From positions 1 through 64,000 of the forward strand of contig CAZVJY010000007.1 of the NCBI GenBank assembly GCA_964626685.1: a stretch of DNA of 64,000 bases, given 5' to 3'. Below the pieces are notes generated by a model. That model ran no database searches. It was not told the DNA's origin and was given only the letters and a program-made list of their open reading frames with translations. Source of the stretch: RGEC01 sp964626685. Its GTDB lineage: Bacteria > Bacteroidota > Bacteroidia > NS11-12g > UBA955. A program made the position numbers and the translations under genes. Shown here piece by piece: positions 32,126 to 39,775 of the stretch; the first letter of the stretch is position 1; each line of letters opens with the position of its first letter.

Positions 32126-34843
32126 TTATTCTTCTTCGTCTTCGTTTCCTCCCAGATTCAGCTCTTCACCGGTTATATCCAGGTAGATGCTTTGTATCGC
32201 AGAAACACCGTCTTGTTGTTCCTTGGGATTGGATGATCCTGCTTTTGAAGCAGCATAGTATAATGAAGCATTGGAGTTGTCGCGGAGCGCCTGATAAATA
32301 TTAACACCAATTTGATAATAATCCGGATTGCGTGCTTCAATTGAAATGGTTTTTCTCAAGCTTGTTTCAGCTGCTTTATACTCTCGGTTATTGAATTGCA
32401 TCTGCGCAAGAATCCACCAGCCGTCGGGGTCAATGGGGCGCGTTTTTGTGTAACGCTCCATTGTTTCAACAGCCTTCGCCCATTGAGCTTTTCCGGCATA
32501 GAATGAGTTGAGGGTCATCAGGGCTCTGTTATACTCGGGATAAATGCCCAGCGATTTCTCTGCAGCCCAGATGGCTGAATCAAGGTTGTTCAGGCTTGCA
32601 TAGGTATTGGCCAAATAAAGGTAAACCTCAGAGTTTTTAGAATCAATAGCAAGGTATGATTTGAATTTTTGAAGCGCTAGCGTGTAATTCTTTTCCTTTT
32701 CAAGCGCTTTATACCCTTCCAAATCTTCAAATGATGGTCTTTTTACCACCCATCCCATTGGTTTTCCATCTACCATAGGCGTGTAGACAGTACCTACCGG
32801 TGGATAGGCGCCATTTGTAAGCCTGGATTTATCGGTAAAGCCATTATAAAAAATGGCATAATCCCAGTTCATGCTGCTTCGCTCATCGGCCCGGGTAAAA
32901 CCAACGTGGACATTTTTATCGTTTCTGCAGTAATACTTTACATGGTTCATGCCATAGGATAGCACAGTAAACTTTTTATCAGGGTTTTTGCGGGCAACAT
33001 TTTCAAGAAACCATTCAGTACTTTGCCTGAGTGAAGCCAGGTAATAATCCATTTCATATTCACCATACGCACCTTTGGTGCCGCCTACAGTTTCATTAAA
33101 GTAAATATATTGGAGGGGATGGTTTTTAAAGGTGTGGATTGCAGGTGGGATACTCCCTGCCAGCACCAGGGCCGGAAGAACCCATTTCAGGATTTGAACC
33201 CGGTAAAATATTTTTTCCAACATGGCAAAACCAGCCGTGGCAGAAACAACAATGCAGGGAACCACGAACATAATCTGGCGCATTCCCCCGTAAACATTGG
33301 ATTTTTGATACCAAATATAAAAAACCGGAAAAGCAGCAGCAAAAAATACAATCATGAGTGCATGGCTGTAGTTTTTTCTGTTAAACAATCCAAAAATGAA
33401 ATAAAGCAGCAATCCCAGCAATGAAATCAAGGGTATGGTTATGAATAAGTATTTAACCATATAATAGGGTGGTAACATGCTGCTGTCCGTTAGCTTTCCT
33501 TCAAACAATTGTCTCAGCGTAACAGGAAATTTGGTAAAAGCGTCCAGTGCCTTGAAAGGATTGGTGAACGGATCATCCAAGCCATAGGGCCAGGCGGCAA
33601 TACCTACCAAAAAAGAACCAAAACCGATAAGTGCAAATGAAAGGATGTAGGGAATGATGCCTTTCCAGCGAAACTTTAAGAAATTCGTAAATCCGATGTT
33701 TTCTATGTATCGAAGACCCGCAAACAGCGCAATGGTTGGAATCAGCACAAATCCACCCACACGAATACTGATGGCTAGTCCTGTACCGATAACAATACCC
33801 ACAGCCTGTCCGATTCTTCCTCCGTTTTTACCATAGTATAACATGGCATAATATAGACCAATAATATATCCTGCGGCAAAGGGTATATCTTTGGGATTGT
33901 TCAGTGAATCACCCAGTAAGCGTGGCGTGAAGAATAGCAGAACCATGCCTATACACCCCCATACCCAGCTCTTTGTAAGGTAGCGTACCATAAGCCCGCC
34001 AAACAAAATGCATAAAAAGCCCATCACTGCATTCCAGAAATGCCTTAACTGATAAATTTCGTCTGTTCCTGTAATTCTTACCAGCATGGCAGTAAACGTA
34101 TCGAAGCTGCTGCCATAGTTTTCCATGTGGAGCTCGCTTTTGTCGTATAGTGCATCTTCTTTATCTTCTGTAAAATAGGGTATAATCGCGGTGTCGGCCC
34201 AATTGTACTGTATGAATTCATCTCCGCTGATACCCGCATCTTTGCTAAGTGAGGTAATAACAATCAATACAATTAATGATAAGGCTGTAAACAAATGCCG
34301 TGATGGATTTTTCTTGAAGTTCAGCGGGTTAAGGTATCCGGCAGCTGCGGTAATCCGGTTCTTCCAGGTAGGGACAGATTCTATTTTGTCAGAAACGCCG
34401 CTTTCTATGAAATTCCAGTCACGGGCAGATTTTCTGAGCCCGAATAGCAAATCGTACTTTTTATTGATATTCAAGCCCGATTTGCAGAGTGTTTGCAATG
34501 TCTCACGGCTGATGCAGATGAAGGGTGTTTGCATCTCTTGCTCACGGATACCGGTAGTCCAAGATGAAAGGGTATTTTTATACTTTACCGGAATGGCTAT
34601 ATGTGCGTCGTATGCATCGTTTTCAAATTCCAGTTTAGCATTAAAGTCGGCCAAGCCGGGAGCGTTAGTTGTAGTAAATGTTATGATGATATTAGTATCA
34701 TCGGTTTTTTCCGATAAAAATTGGTTAGCTCTTTCACTAAATGATGCCGTATGGTTTTCACCGGCATGTTTGCCGTAAAAGGGAAGGACCGGATAAGCTA
34801 TGCTTGCCGTTTTGGGTGTTGGATTCTGAGCTTTTTTATTCAT
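32126..34843 (-). CDS. Membrane glycosyltransferase (GT39-like) with TPR tail
   Basis: A 905-residue protein in three parts. Residues 1-180 are a soluble N-terminal region with no recognised domain. Residues about 183-620 hold ten or more membrane helices, with the acidic motif SGDE (206-209) and the LNNPKDIPFAAGY segment that fit lipid-linked-sugar glycosyltransferases of the PMT/GT39/ArnT group. Residues about 690-880 are TPR repeats (Tyr/Ala/Leu pattern, e.g. NSEVYLYLANTYASLNNLDSA). It would use a polyprenyl-phosphate sugar on the periplasmic side. The next genes downstream on the map (a DPM1-like transferase and a methyltransferase) could provide the donor. Confidence 0.82.
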   Translation of the reverse strand: MNKKAQNPTPKTASIAYPVLPFYGKHAGENHTASFSERANQFLSEKTDDTNIIITFTTTNAPGLADFNAKLEFENDAYDAHIAIPVKYKNTLSSWTTGIREQEMQTPFICISRETLQTLCKSGLNINKKYDLLFGLRKSARDWNFIESGVSDKIESVPTWKNRITAAAGYLNPLNFKKNPSRHLFTALSLIVLIVITSLSKDAGISGDEFIQYNWADTAIIPYFTEDKEDALYDKSELHMENYGSSFDTFTAMLVRITGTDEIYQLRHFWNAVMGFLCILFGGLMVRYLTKSWVWGCIGMVLLFFTPRLLGDSLNNPKDIPFAAGYIIGLYYAMLYYGKNGGRIGQAVGIVIGTGLAISIRVGGFVLIPTIALFAGLRYIENIGFTNFLKFRWKGIIPYILSFALIGFGSFLVGIAAWPYGLDDPFTNPFKALDAFTKFPVTLRQLFEGKLTDSSMLPPYYMVKYLFITIPLISLLGLLLYFIFGLFNRKNYSHALMIVFFAAAFPVFYIWYQKSNVYGGMRQIMFVVPCIVVSATAGFAMLEKIFYRVQILKWVLPALVLAGSIPPAIHTFKNHPLQYIYFNETVGGTKGAYGEYEMDYYLASLRQSTEWFLENVARKNPDKKFTVLSYGMNHVKYYCRNDKNVHVGFTRADERSSMNWDYAIFYNGFTDKSRLTNGAYPPVGTVYTPMVDGKPMGWVVKRPSFEDLEGYKALEKEKNYTLALQKFKSYLAIDSKNSEVYLYLANTYASLNNLDSAIWAAEKSLGIYPEYNRALMTLNSFYAGKAQWAKAVETMERYTKTRPIDPDGWWILAQMQFNNREYKAAETSLRKTISIEARNPDYYQIGVNIYQALRDNSNASLYYAASKAGSSNPKEQQDGVSAIQSIYLDITGEELNLGGNEDEEE

Positions 34844-34853
34844 GCGTGAAAGG

Positions 34854-34861
34854 CAAAAATA
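34854..34861 (-). promoter_or_regulatory. Promoter -7 box of GT39-like gene
   Basis: On the minus strand TATTTTTG is an exact consensus match, ten bases before the ATG at 34843. Confidence 0.45.
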
Positions 34862-34901
34862 ACAAATCCCCGTGGGGTTTGGCCTTATATCAGCTCAAAA
34901 A

Positions 34902-35639
34902 TCAGATTTTATAATTTCTTTTAATCTTTAGCAGTTCAAGAGGGACTTTGACGAAATCCAGTAACTTGAGTTTGGATCCGCCTATTTCATGCCATTCCAT
35001 CAAGGGAATCTCGATTGCCATCTCGTAGGTTTTTTCCCTCCCGTATCTTTGGATGAGGCGTGCCAGAATTTCCACGTCAAAAAACCATTTCGATAGAAAA
35101 GGTTGAGCCAGCAGTGTATCAATCTCCTCACGTATAATCAGTTTCGCACCACATTGCGTATCATAAACCTTCAAATCAAGCATGTAGCTGGTGAGTGTAG
35201 AAAAAAGGCGTCCCAGATAATGGCGGTGGGGTTTTCTGCTTATTTGGCTTCCAAGCCGGGCAATTCTGCTGCCCATTATCAGTGAATGTGACAATTGTCC
35301 GCCTGAAAAAGCAATGAAATGGTTTATTTCATTTAATGGGGTTGAAAAGTCTGCATCCCAGTAACCGATGTAATCAAACTGATTATTTCTGCCTGCTTCC
35401 AGCATTCCCTGCCTTACCGCTTCTGCTTTCCCTGAATTCTTTGGAAGATTTAAAAACTGAAACTGGTCACCAAATTCGATATTCAGCGCCTTAAGTATGT
35501 CTGCGGTAGCATCGCGGCTGCCGTCATTTACGCCTAAAAAAGAAACGACCGGATTTGCTGACATATATGCTTTGAGGGCAACAATATCCAGCCTCTTTTC
35601 TTCGTTGTAGCAGGGTATTATTATGCAGATTTTTTGCAA
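34902..35639 (-). CDS. Glycosyltransferase family 2 (dolichyl-phosphate-type)
   Basis: A 245-residue GT-A-fold enzyme. The N-terminus IIIPCYNEEKRL, VNDGSRDATADIL, NSGKAEAVRQGM and the metal-binding DAD (95-97, in YWDADFSTP) are typical of polyprenyl-phosphate sugar synthases of the DPM1/ALG5 type. No membrane segment is present. It overlaps the upstream methyltransferase gene by 19 bases, so translation is probably coupled. It likely makes a lipid-linked sugar that the neighbouring membrane transferase could use; this is inferred from position. Confidence 0.9.
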   Translation of the reverse strand: MQKICIIIPCYNEEKRLDIVALKAYMSANPVVSFLGVNDGSRDATADILKALNIEFGDQFQFLNLPKNSGKAEAVRQGMLEAGRNNQFDYIGYWDADFSTPLNEINHFIAFSGGQLSHSLIMGSRIARLGSQISRKPHRHYLGRLFSTLTSYMLDLKVYDTQCGAKLIIREEIDTLLAQPFLSKWFFDVEILARLIQRYGREKTYEMAIEIPLMEWHEIGGSKLKLLDFVKVPLELLKIKRNYKI

Positions 35640-36409
35640 ATGATATAGTTGCTTAAGCCAGGCAGTTTGATTCCCAATAAACGAAACAACTGACTACAAT
35701 AGAAATCTGACATCAAAACACTCTTTACCACTCCGGTAATAAAGGGGCCACCTTTCCATGCTCCTACTCCGGTTGCATCGGTTTTTCTGCCCAAAGCTTT
35801 TTCTTTACACCAAACCATAATTCTTGCAAGGTATAATGAGAGGAAGAAATAGCCAATCTTTTGTTTTAGGAAGCCGGCTTTTTCCAAATTCCCTCTCAGT
35901 AAAGAGTTGGTATACCTTCTGTAGTGATACAGAAAAACATCGTGTGCACTAAATAGCCACTGATATGCGGGTACTGTGATGACAAATTGTGTGTCATTTC
36001 CAATGCAGGCAAAGTTTCCAAGCCATTTCATGAACTCAATGTCATTTTCTATGTGCTCAATTACATCGAGTAGCAAAACAGCACCGGCTTTTTTGTCGCC
36101 AAGAAAAACCTGGGCATCGTCCATGGTTTTGAAAACGCTGATAGCGCTTCCTGCATATTTTTCTTTGAAAAATTGCAGGTCTTCATCCGTGAAGAGAATA
36201 TCGACTGCTACTACCTGAATTCCCGGATATTTTACCGAAAGCTGCTCAATGAACCAGGTATCGCCGCAACCAACATCCAGTAAAAATCCCTTGTTTTCAT
36301 TGAGATGCTGCAGAAGCTGGCCGGATAGTTTACACACTATTTCAAACCGCGCCAGTTCCCACGGATGTCTTTGAGCCCCATTGTTAAGTTTAGCTTCTAC
36401 CAGATCCAT
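35621..36409 (-). CDS. SAM-dependent methyltransferase
   Basis: A 262-residue class I methyltransferase. Motif I is FLLDVGCGDTWFIEQL (about 42-57), then VVAVDILF as motif II-like and VLLLDVIEHIEND, the methyltransf_11/23-like post-motif. The C-terminal part is hydrophobic (YFFLSLYLARIMVW), as in many glycan or lipid-associated methyltransferases. It overlaps the family 2 glycosyltransferase at its 3' end. The substrate is unknown; the context suggests a cell-envelope glycan or lipid-linked intermediate. Confidence 0.87.
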   Translation of the reverse strand: MDLVEAKLNNGAQRHPWELARFEIVCKLSGQLLQHLNENKGFLLDVGCGDTWFIEQLSVKYPGIQVVAVDILFTDEDLQFFKEKYAGSAISVFKTMDDAQVFLGDKKAGAVLLLDVIEHIENDIEFMKWLGNFACIGNDTQFVITVPAYQWLFSAHDVFLYHYRRYTNSLLRGNLEKAGFLKQKIGYFFLSLYLARIMVWCKEKALGRKTDATGVGAWKGGPFITGVVKSVLMSDFYCSQLFRLLGIKLPGLSNYIICKKSA

Positions 36410-36416
36410 TGCTTTG

Positions 36417-36424
36417 CAAAACTA
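36417..36424 (-). promoter_or_regulatory. Promoter -7 box of methyltransferase gene
   Basis: On the minus strand TAGTTTTG is an exact match, followed by CAAAGCA and the ATG at 36409. The stretch 36410-36783 has no protein gene; it holds this box, the tRNA with its promoter, and the TPR gene promoter. Confidence 0.5.
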
Positions 36425-36550
36425 ACTATTATTGGCTTAAACCTATCAAGAGGGGTATAAATGCCGAAAAATTGATGTTGATTTCCTAATGTTTAACAAC
36501 AAATATGTGTCAGTTCAAGATTCTGCTCTGTCTTTTTGGTTTGTTTGTCA

Positions 36551-36558
36551 TACCTTTG
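36551..36558 (+). promoter_or_regulatory. Promoter -7 box of tRNA-Leu
   Basis: TACCTTTG matches the consensus exactly, ten bases before the first base of the tRNA. Confidence 0.5.
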
Positions 36559-36568
36559 CATCCGCGTT

Positions 36569-36654
36569 GCCCGGGTGGCGGAATAGGTAGACGCGCAGGA
36601 CTTAAAATCCTGTTGTCAGCAATGGCAGTACGGGTTCGATTCCCGTCCCGGGCA
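36569..36654 (+). tRNA. tRNA-Leu (anticodon TAA)
   Basis: An 86-base tRNA. The acceptor arms GCCCGGG and CCCGGGC pair perfectly, the anticodon arm is CAGGA/TCCTG with loop CTTAAAA (anticodon TAA, reading UUA and UUG), and the long variable arm GTCAGCAATGGCAG is typical of class II tRNAs. The T arm is CGGGTTCGATTCCCG. CCA is not encoded and must be added enzymatically. It stands alone, and its anticodon starts with U, so it would be a substrate of MiaA-type modification at A37. Confidence 0.97.
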
Positions 36655-36771
36655 CAATTTTAAGGGCAATCTAAACCCTGGTATCAGTGGAATTGTTTTT
36701 CCTTTTCTACTGACTTGATCACACTGCAGAATAATTACAGCCGGCTGATTCATTGCTACCCATACTCAACC

Positions 36772-36779
36772 TAAATTTG
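36772..36779 (+). promoter_or_regulatory. Promoter -7 box of TPR lipoprotein gene
   Basis: TAAATTTG followed by CAGC ends four bases before the ATG at 36784, predicting a leaderless mRNA. Confidence 0.5.
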
Positions 36780-36783
36780 CAGC

Positions 36784-37797
36784 ATGTTATCTAGAATGAT
36801 TTCAGTATTCTTTGCTTTAGCGCTGTTTGTTTCATGCAAGCATGAGGTACCTGGTCGCTACATTTCTGAAAATGACACGGCCTTCAGCAAAGACATACGT
36901 GATGTTTCCGCTAAAATAAACCAGGATCCGTTTAATGCCGATTTATATTATAAAAGAGGGAATGCGTTTTATTACCAGAAAAAGCTGAACGATGCCATTC
37001 TTGATTTTGAAACGGCTGTTAAGCTTGACAGCAACAATGCGCTCTACCATTTTCGACTGGGTGAAACATGCCTCTTGCAGGATTCTGCCAACCCTATTAA
37101 AACCATGCACCATCTTGAGAAGGCCACGGCCTTAAAAAAGGATTTTTATGAGGCTGAATTCGCGCTTGCGAAATTGTTACTATACAGGCAATCATATAAA
37201 AAAGCCATCAAAGCCTTTGAAAAACTTGAGAGACAGCCTGATTATGCCGACAAGGCAATCTTCTACAAGGGAATGGGCTACAAGGAACAAAAAGATACAT
37301 TGAGGGCCATGCAGCATTTTGAGAAAGTATTGCAGATCAATCCTCAAAATTACGATGCCGTAATGCAGATAGCGTCCATGTATTTGCTTCGCGATAATGA
37401 TCTTGCTCTGCAATACTATGACAGGGCACTTGCCATTAATGAAACATCAGATGAAGCTTGTTACGGTAAGGGGTTCTTTTATCAAAATCGCGGTGAATAC
37501 AACAAGGCCGTTGCCATGTATGACAAGGCTCGTCTCATCAACCCCGCGCATAAACTTGCTTTGTACAACACGGCTTTCGTAGCGCTTGCCCAGGCACAAT
37601 TTTCCAAATGCATGGAGTTGTGTAATGCTTATTTATTGTTGGATGAGAAAAATGCCAATGTTTACGCCATGCGCGGCACTGCTTATGAAAAAATGGGTAA
37701 TAAAAAAGCGGCGATGCAAGATTACAACGCCGCTTTGTCTATTGATCCGAAAAACTTACCTGCCGCTACCGGCAAAAAGATTTTAACCGGAAATTAA
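36784..37797 (+). CDS. TPR-repeat lipoprotein
   Basis: A 337-residue lipoprotein. The signal sequence ends in LFVSC, with Cys18 as the lipid site. From about residue 40 to the C-terminus it is made of about eight TPR units (for example PFNADLYYKRGNAFYYQKKL and NVYAMRGTAYEKMGNKKAAM). It probably works as a protein-interaction scaffold on the periplasmic side of a membrane. The partner is unknown. Its 3' end overlaps that of the convergent small lipoprotein gene by four bases. Confidence 0.9.
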   Translation: MLSRMISVFFALALFVSCKHEVPGRYISENDTAFSKDIRDVSAKINQDPFNADLYYKRGNAFYYQKKLNDAILDFETAVKLDSNNALYHFRLGETCLLQDSANPIKTMHHLEKATALKKDFYEAEFALAKLLLYRQSYKKAIKAFEKLERQPDYADKAIFYKGMGYKEQKDTLRAMQHFEKVLQINPQNYDAVMQIASMYLLRDNDLALQYYDRALAINETSDEACYGKGFFYQNRGEYNKAVAMYDKARLINPAHKLALYNTAFVALAQAQFSKCMELCNAYLLLDEKNANVYAMRGTAYEKMGNKKAAMQDYNAALSIDPKNLPAATGKKILTGN

Positions 37798-38252
37798 TTT
37801 CTCGTCAAAACGAGTTTTTGATAGTGCTGTTCCAAACCGGAATTGTAGCTTTTCCAGAAAATCAGTTTGGCATTGCTCTTTGAAACAAGTTCCCATTCGT
37901 CGTTATCGAAGAAGGTAACAATGTTTGAATTGTCTGTAGCCATGGAATAGCTCACTTCGTAGAATGGGTTTGGGGGGTAGCAATTGTTGGTGTTTTCAAT
38001 TACCTTATATTTGGTGGTGCTGTAGAAGCTGAAAACATCATCTTTCATGCAGGGTTCCATCTGGTCCAGCCAAACTTCTGCATTTTCTACACTGTCAGCC
38101 CATTGACTGAATTTCCAATCCTGCATCATCAGAATTTGTCTTACCGTTTTGCCCTCAATGCTGGGGTAATTGGGTTCTTCTTTTTTCTCATCTTTACACG
38201 CTACTGCAAACACAAAAAGGCTCACAGAAAGAAGGAAGATTGTTTTTCTCAT
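37794..38252 (-). CDS. Small lipoprotein of unknown function
   Basis: A 152-residue lipoprotein with a signal peptide ending in FAVAC (Cys19) and a Lys/Glu-rich spacer (KDEKKEEPN). A compact domain rich in aromatic residues follows, with two Cys (EPCMKDD, NNCYPPNP) that could form a disulfide. The ending pattern (YQKLVLTRN, with beta-strand alternation) is reminiscent of lipocalin-like lipoproteins common in Bacteroidota, but I cannot assign a family. A TATATTCG box at 38276-38283 lies 23 bases upstream. Confidence 0.75.
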   Translation of the reverse strand: MRKTIFLLSVSLFVFAVACKDEKKEEPNYPSIEGKTVRQILMMQDWKFSQWADSVENAEVWLDQMEPCMKDDVFSFYSTTKYKVIENTNNCYPPNPFYEVSYSMATDNSNIVTFFDNDEWELVSKSNAKLIFWKSYNSGLEQHYQKLVLTRN

Positions 38253-38275
38253 ATCTATTTCAATTATGTCGATTG

Positions 38276-38283
38276 CGAATATA
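38276..38283 (-). promoter_or_regulatory. Possible -7 box of small lipoprotein gene
   Basis: On the minus strand this reads TATATTCG, the TTCG variant of the -7 box, upstream of the ATG at 38252. Confidence 0.3.
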
Positions 38284-38292
38284 CGACAATTT

Positions 38293-39018
38293 CTAAATTT
38301 CCCTCAGGTCATTGATTACTTCGGCAGCCATTCGCAAGCCAAAAAGGGCGGGCATAAACGAAATGGTTCCGTAAAATGATTTTTTAAAATTGGATCCGTC
38401 TGTCAGTTTTAGGCTGTTACGGTAAAGCGGACCATGGTTGTAAACTACTTTAAAACCGCGGTAAATTCCTTGTCTGTGCAGTCTTTTTCTTACCAAACGG
38501 GCAAATGGACAGTTGTATGATTCGCTTACATCACCCACAGTAACGGCTGAAGCGTCTGTCTTGCCGCCGGCACCCATGCTGCTGATAAATCTCTGCTTAT
38601 TTTCAACACAGCTGCGAATCAGGTAAATCTTGGGAGAAATACTGTCAATGCAGTCCATTACGTAATCGTAGCGATTTTGGTTAATCATGGCAGTGGTGTC
38701 TTCGGGCCGCTGAAAAGTGTCGATTACCGTTAATTGCAGATTCGGGTTTATATCCATCATTCTTTCAGCCATGATTGCTGCTTTGGATTTTCCGACCGTA
38801 CTGCTCAAGGCAGGAAGTTGTCGGTTCTTGTTTGTCACATCTACCACATCGCCATCTACTATGGTAATGTTTCCTACGCCGGCCCTGCATACAAATTCTG
38901 CAGCATAGCTGCCTACTCCGCCGAGCCCAACAATCAATACACGGCTGCTATTCAGCCTAATCAGCTGTTCTTCTCCGATTAAGAGTTGTGTTCTTTCAAG
39001 CCAGGACAAGTCTGTCAT
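38293..39018 (-). CDS. tcdA: tRNA threonylcarbamoyladenosine dehydratase-like (ThiF/E1 family)
   Basis: A 241-residue E1-like adenylating enzyme. The N-terminal ERTQLLIGEEQLIRL, the Rossmann motif GLGGVG (31-36), IVDGDVVDVTNKNRQ (Asp for Mg-ATP, Arg66) and VMDCIDSISPK are those of TcdA, which cyclises t6A in tRNA. The catalytic-site region (SSMGAGGKTDAS, YNCPFARLVRKRL) is also present. The frame is open to 39126, but TcdA begins near MTDLSWLERT, and the ATG at 39018 lies four bases after a -7 box. That makes it the likely start and predicts a leaderless mRNA. Confidence 0.9.
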   Translation of the reverse strand: MTDLSWLERTQLLIGEEQLIRLNSSRVLIVGLGGVGSYAAEFVCRAGVGNITIVDGDVVDVTNKNRQLPALSSTVGKSKAAIMAERMMDINPNLQLTVIDTFQRPEDTTAMINQNRYDYVMDCIDSISPKIYLIRSCVENKQRFISSMGAGGKTDASAVTVGDVSESYNCPFARLVRKRLHRQGIYRGFKVVYNHGPLYRNSLKLTDGSNFKKSFYGTISFMPALFGLRMAAEVINDLREI

Positions 39019-39022
39019 GCTG

Positions 39023-39030
39023 CAAATGTA
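39023..39030 (-). promoter_or_regulatory. Promoter -7 box of tcdA-like gene
   Basis: On the minus strand TACATTTG followed by CAGC ends four bases before the ATG at 39018. Confidence 0.5.
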
Positions 39031-39044
39031 ACAAGCAATTTTGC

Positions 39045-39052
39045 TATTTTTG
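39045..39052 (+). promoter_or_regulatory. Promoter -7 box of lysozyme-like gene
   Basis: TATTTTTG ends four bases before the GTG at 39057. It is 14 bases from the divergent -7 box at 39023-39030. Confidence 0.5.
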
Positions 39053-39056
39053 AACT

Positions 39057-39713
39057 GTGGGATCCGGAACAAACAAAGGACTTGGGTTGATGCTGGTTGC
39101 AGTGATTGTTTTGTTCTGCCTTGCACTGGTTTTGTTCCGGGGCTACTGGTGGCGAAGTTTTGCCGATGGTCCGGTAGGCGAGTATTTTGGAAAGCAGGCG
39201 GTAATTGATAATTATGGCGAAGAATTCAAGGCACTTGGCAAGGAATTTAACATTGCACCGGAATACCTTGCAGCATTGTGCATGCTTGAATCCGGAGGAA
39301 GAAAACCGGCAGGATCGCGTTTTGAGAAACATGTATATGCAAGGCTCCGCTTGGTTAAAATAGGCCTTAGAAGACAGTACGAACATGTGAAAACCGCCGA
39401 TTTGGAGAATGCCGGCGATGAAGCATTACAAAATCTGGCAACCAGCTGGGGGCCCTTTCAGTTAATGGGGTACAAATGCTTACTTTACAATATCAACATT
39501 AAAGATTTGCGGGAAGAAGATGCTATCTACTGGGGCGTGAAATGGATTAATGAAGCATACGGAAAGTTTCTGCGCAGGGGAGATTATAAAAATGCTTTTC
39601 ATCTCCACAACACAGGAAGAACCATGCCAGCCAACGGAGTTAGCAAAACCCACGATCCCGATTACGTGAAAAAAGGACTGGCATTGATGATTTATTTTAA
39701 AAATAAATTGTAA
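39057..39713 (+). CDS. Membrane-anchored lysozyme-fold (transglycosylase-like) protein
   Basis: A 218-residue protein with one N-terminal membrane helix (about 9-27) and a lysozyme-fold domain. FNIAPEYLAALCMLESGG carries the Glu expected as catalytic acid, and LATSWGPFQLMGYKC and AIYWGVKWINEAYGKF are typical of muramidase or transglycosylase-like families. It probably cuts peptidoglycan from the periplasmic face of the membrane. Start is GTG, fixed by the nearby -7 box; no ATG is available before the domain. No phage genes are nearby, so this is a host gene. Confidence 0.8.
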   Translation: MGSGTNKGLGLMLVAVIVLFCLALVLFRGYWWRSFADGPVGEYFGKQAVIDNYGEEFKALGKEFNIAPEYLAALCMLESGGRKPAGSRFEKHVYARLRLVKIGLRRQYEHVKTADLENAGDEALQNLATSWGPFQLMGYKCLLYNINIKDLREEDAIYWGVKWINEAYGKFLRRGDYKNAFHLHNTGRTMPANGVSKTHDPDYVKKGLALMIYFKNKL

Positions 39714-39775
39714 CTGTCATGTAAAATCAGCACTTACCGACAAAAAGAGGAGGCATTTATCCGAAATTTGCAGAT

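Noticed and set aside
34191..34778. 195-codon open frame on the plus strand
   Set aside because: It is antisense to the membrane glycosyltransferase gene and shows no family signature.
39057..39713. Lysozyme-like gene as a prophage remnant
   Set aside because: It has a host-type promoter and membrane anchor, and no phage genes surround it.
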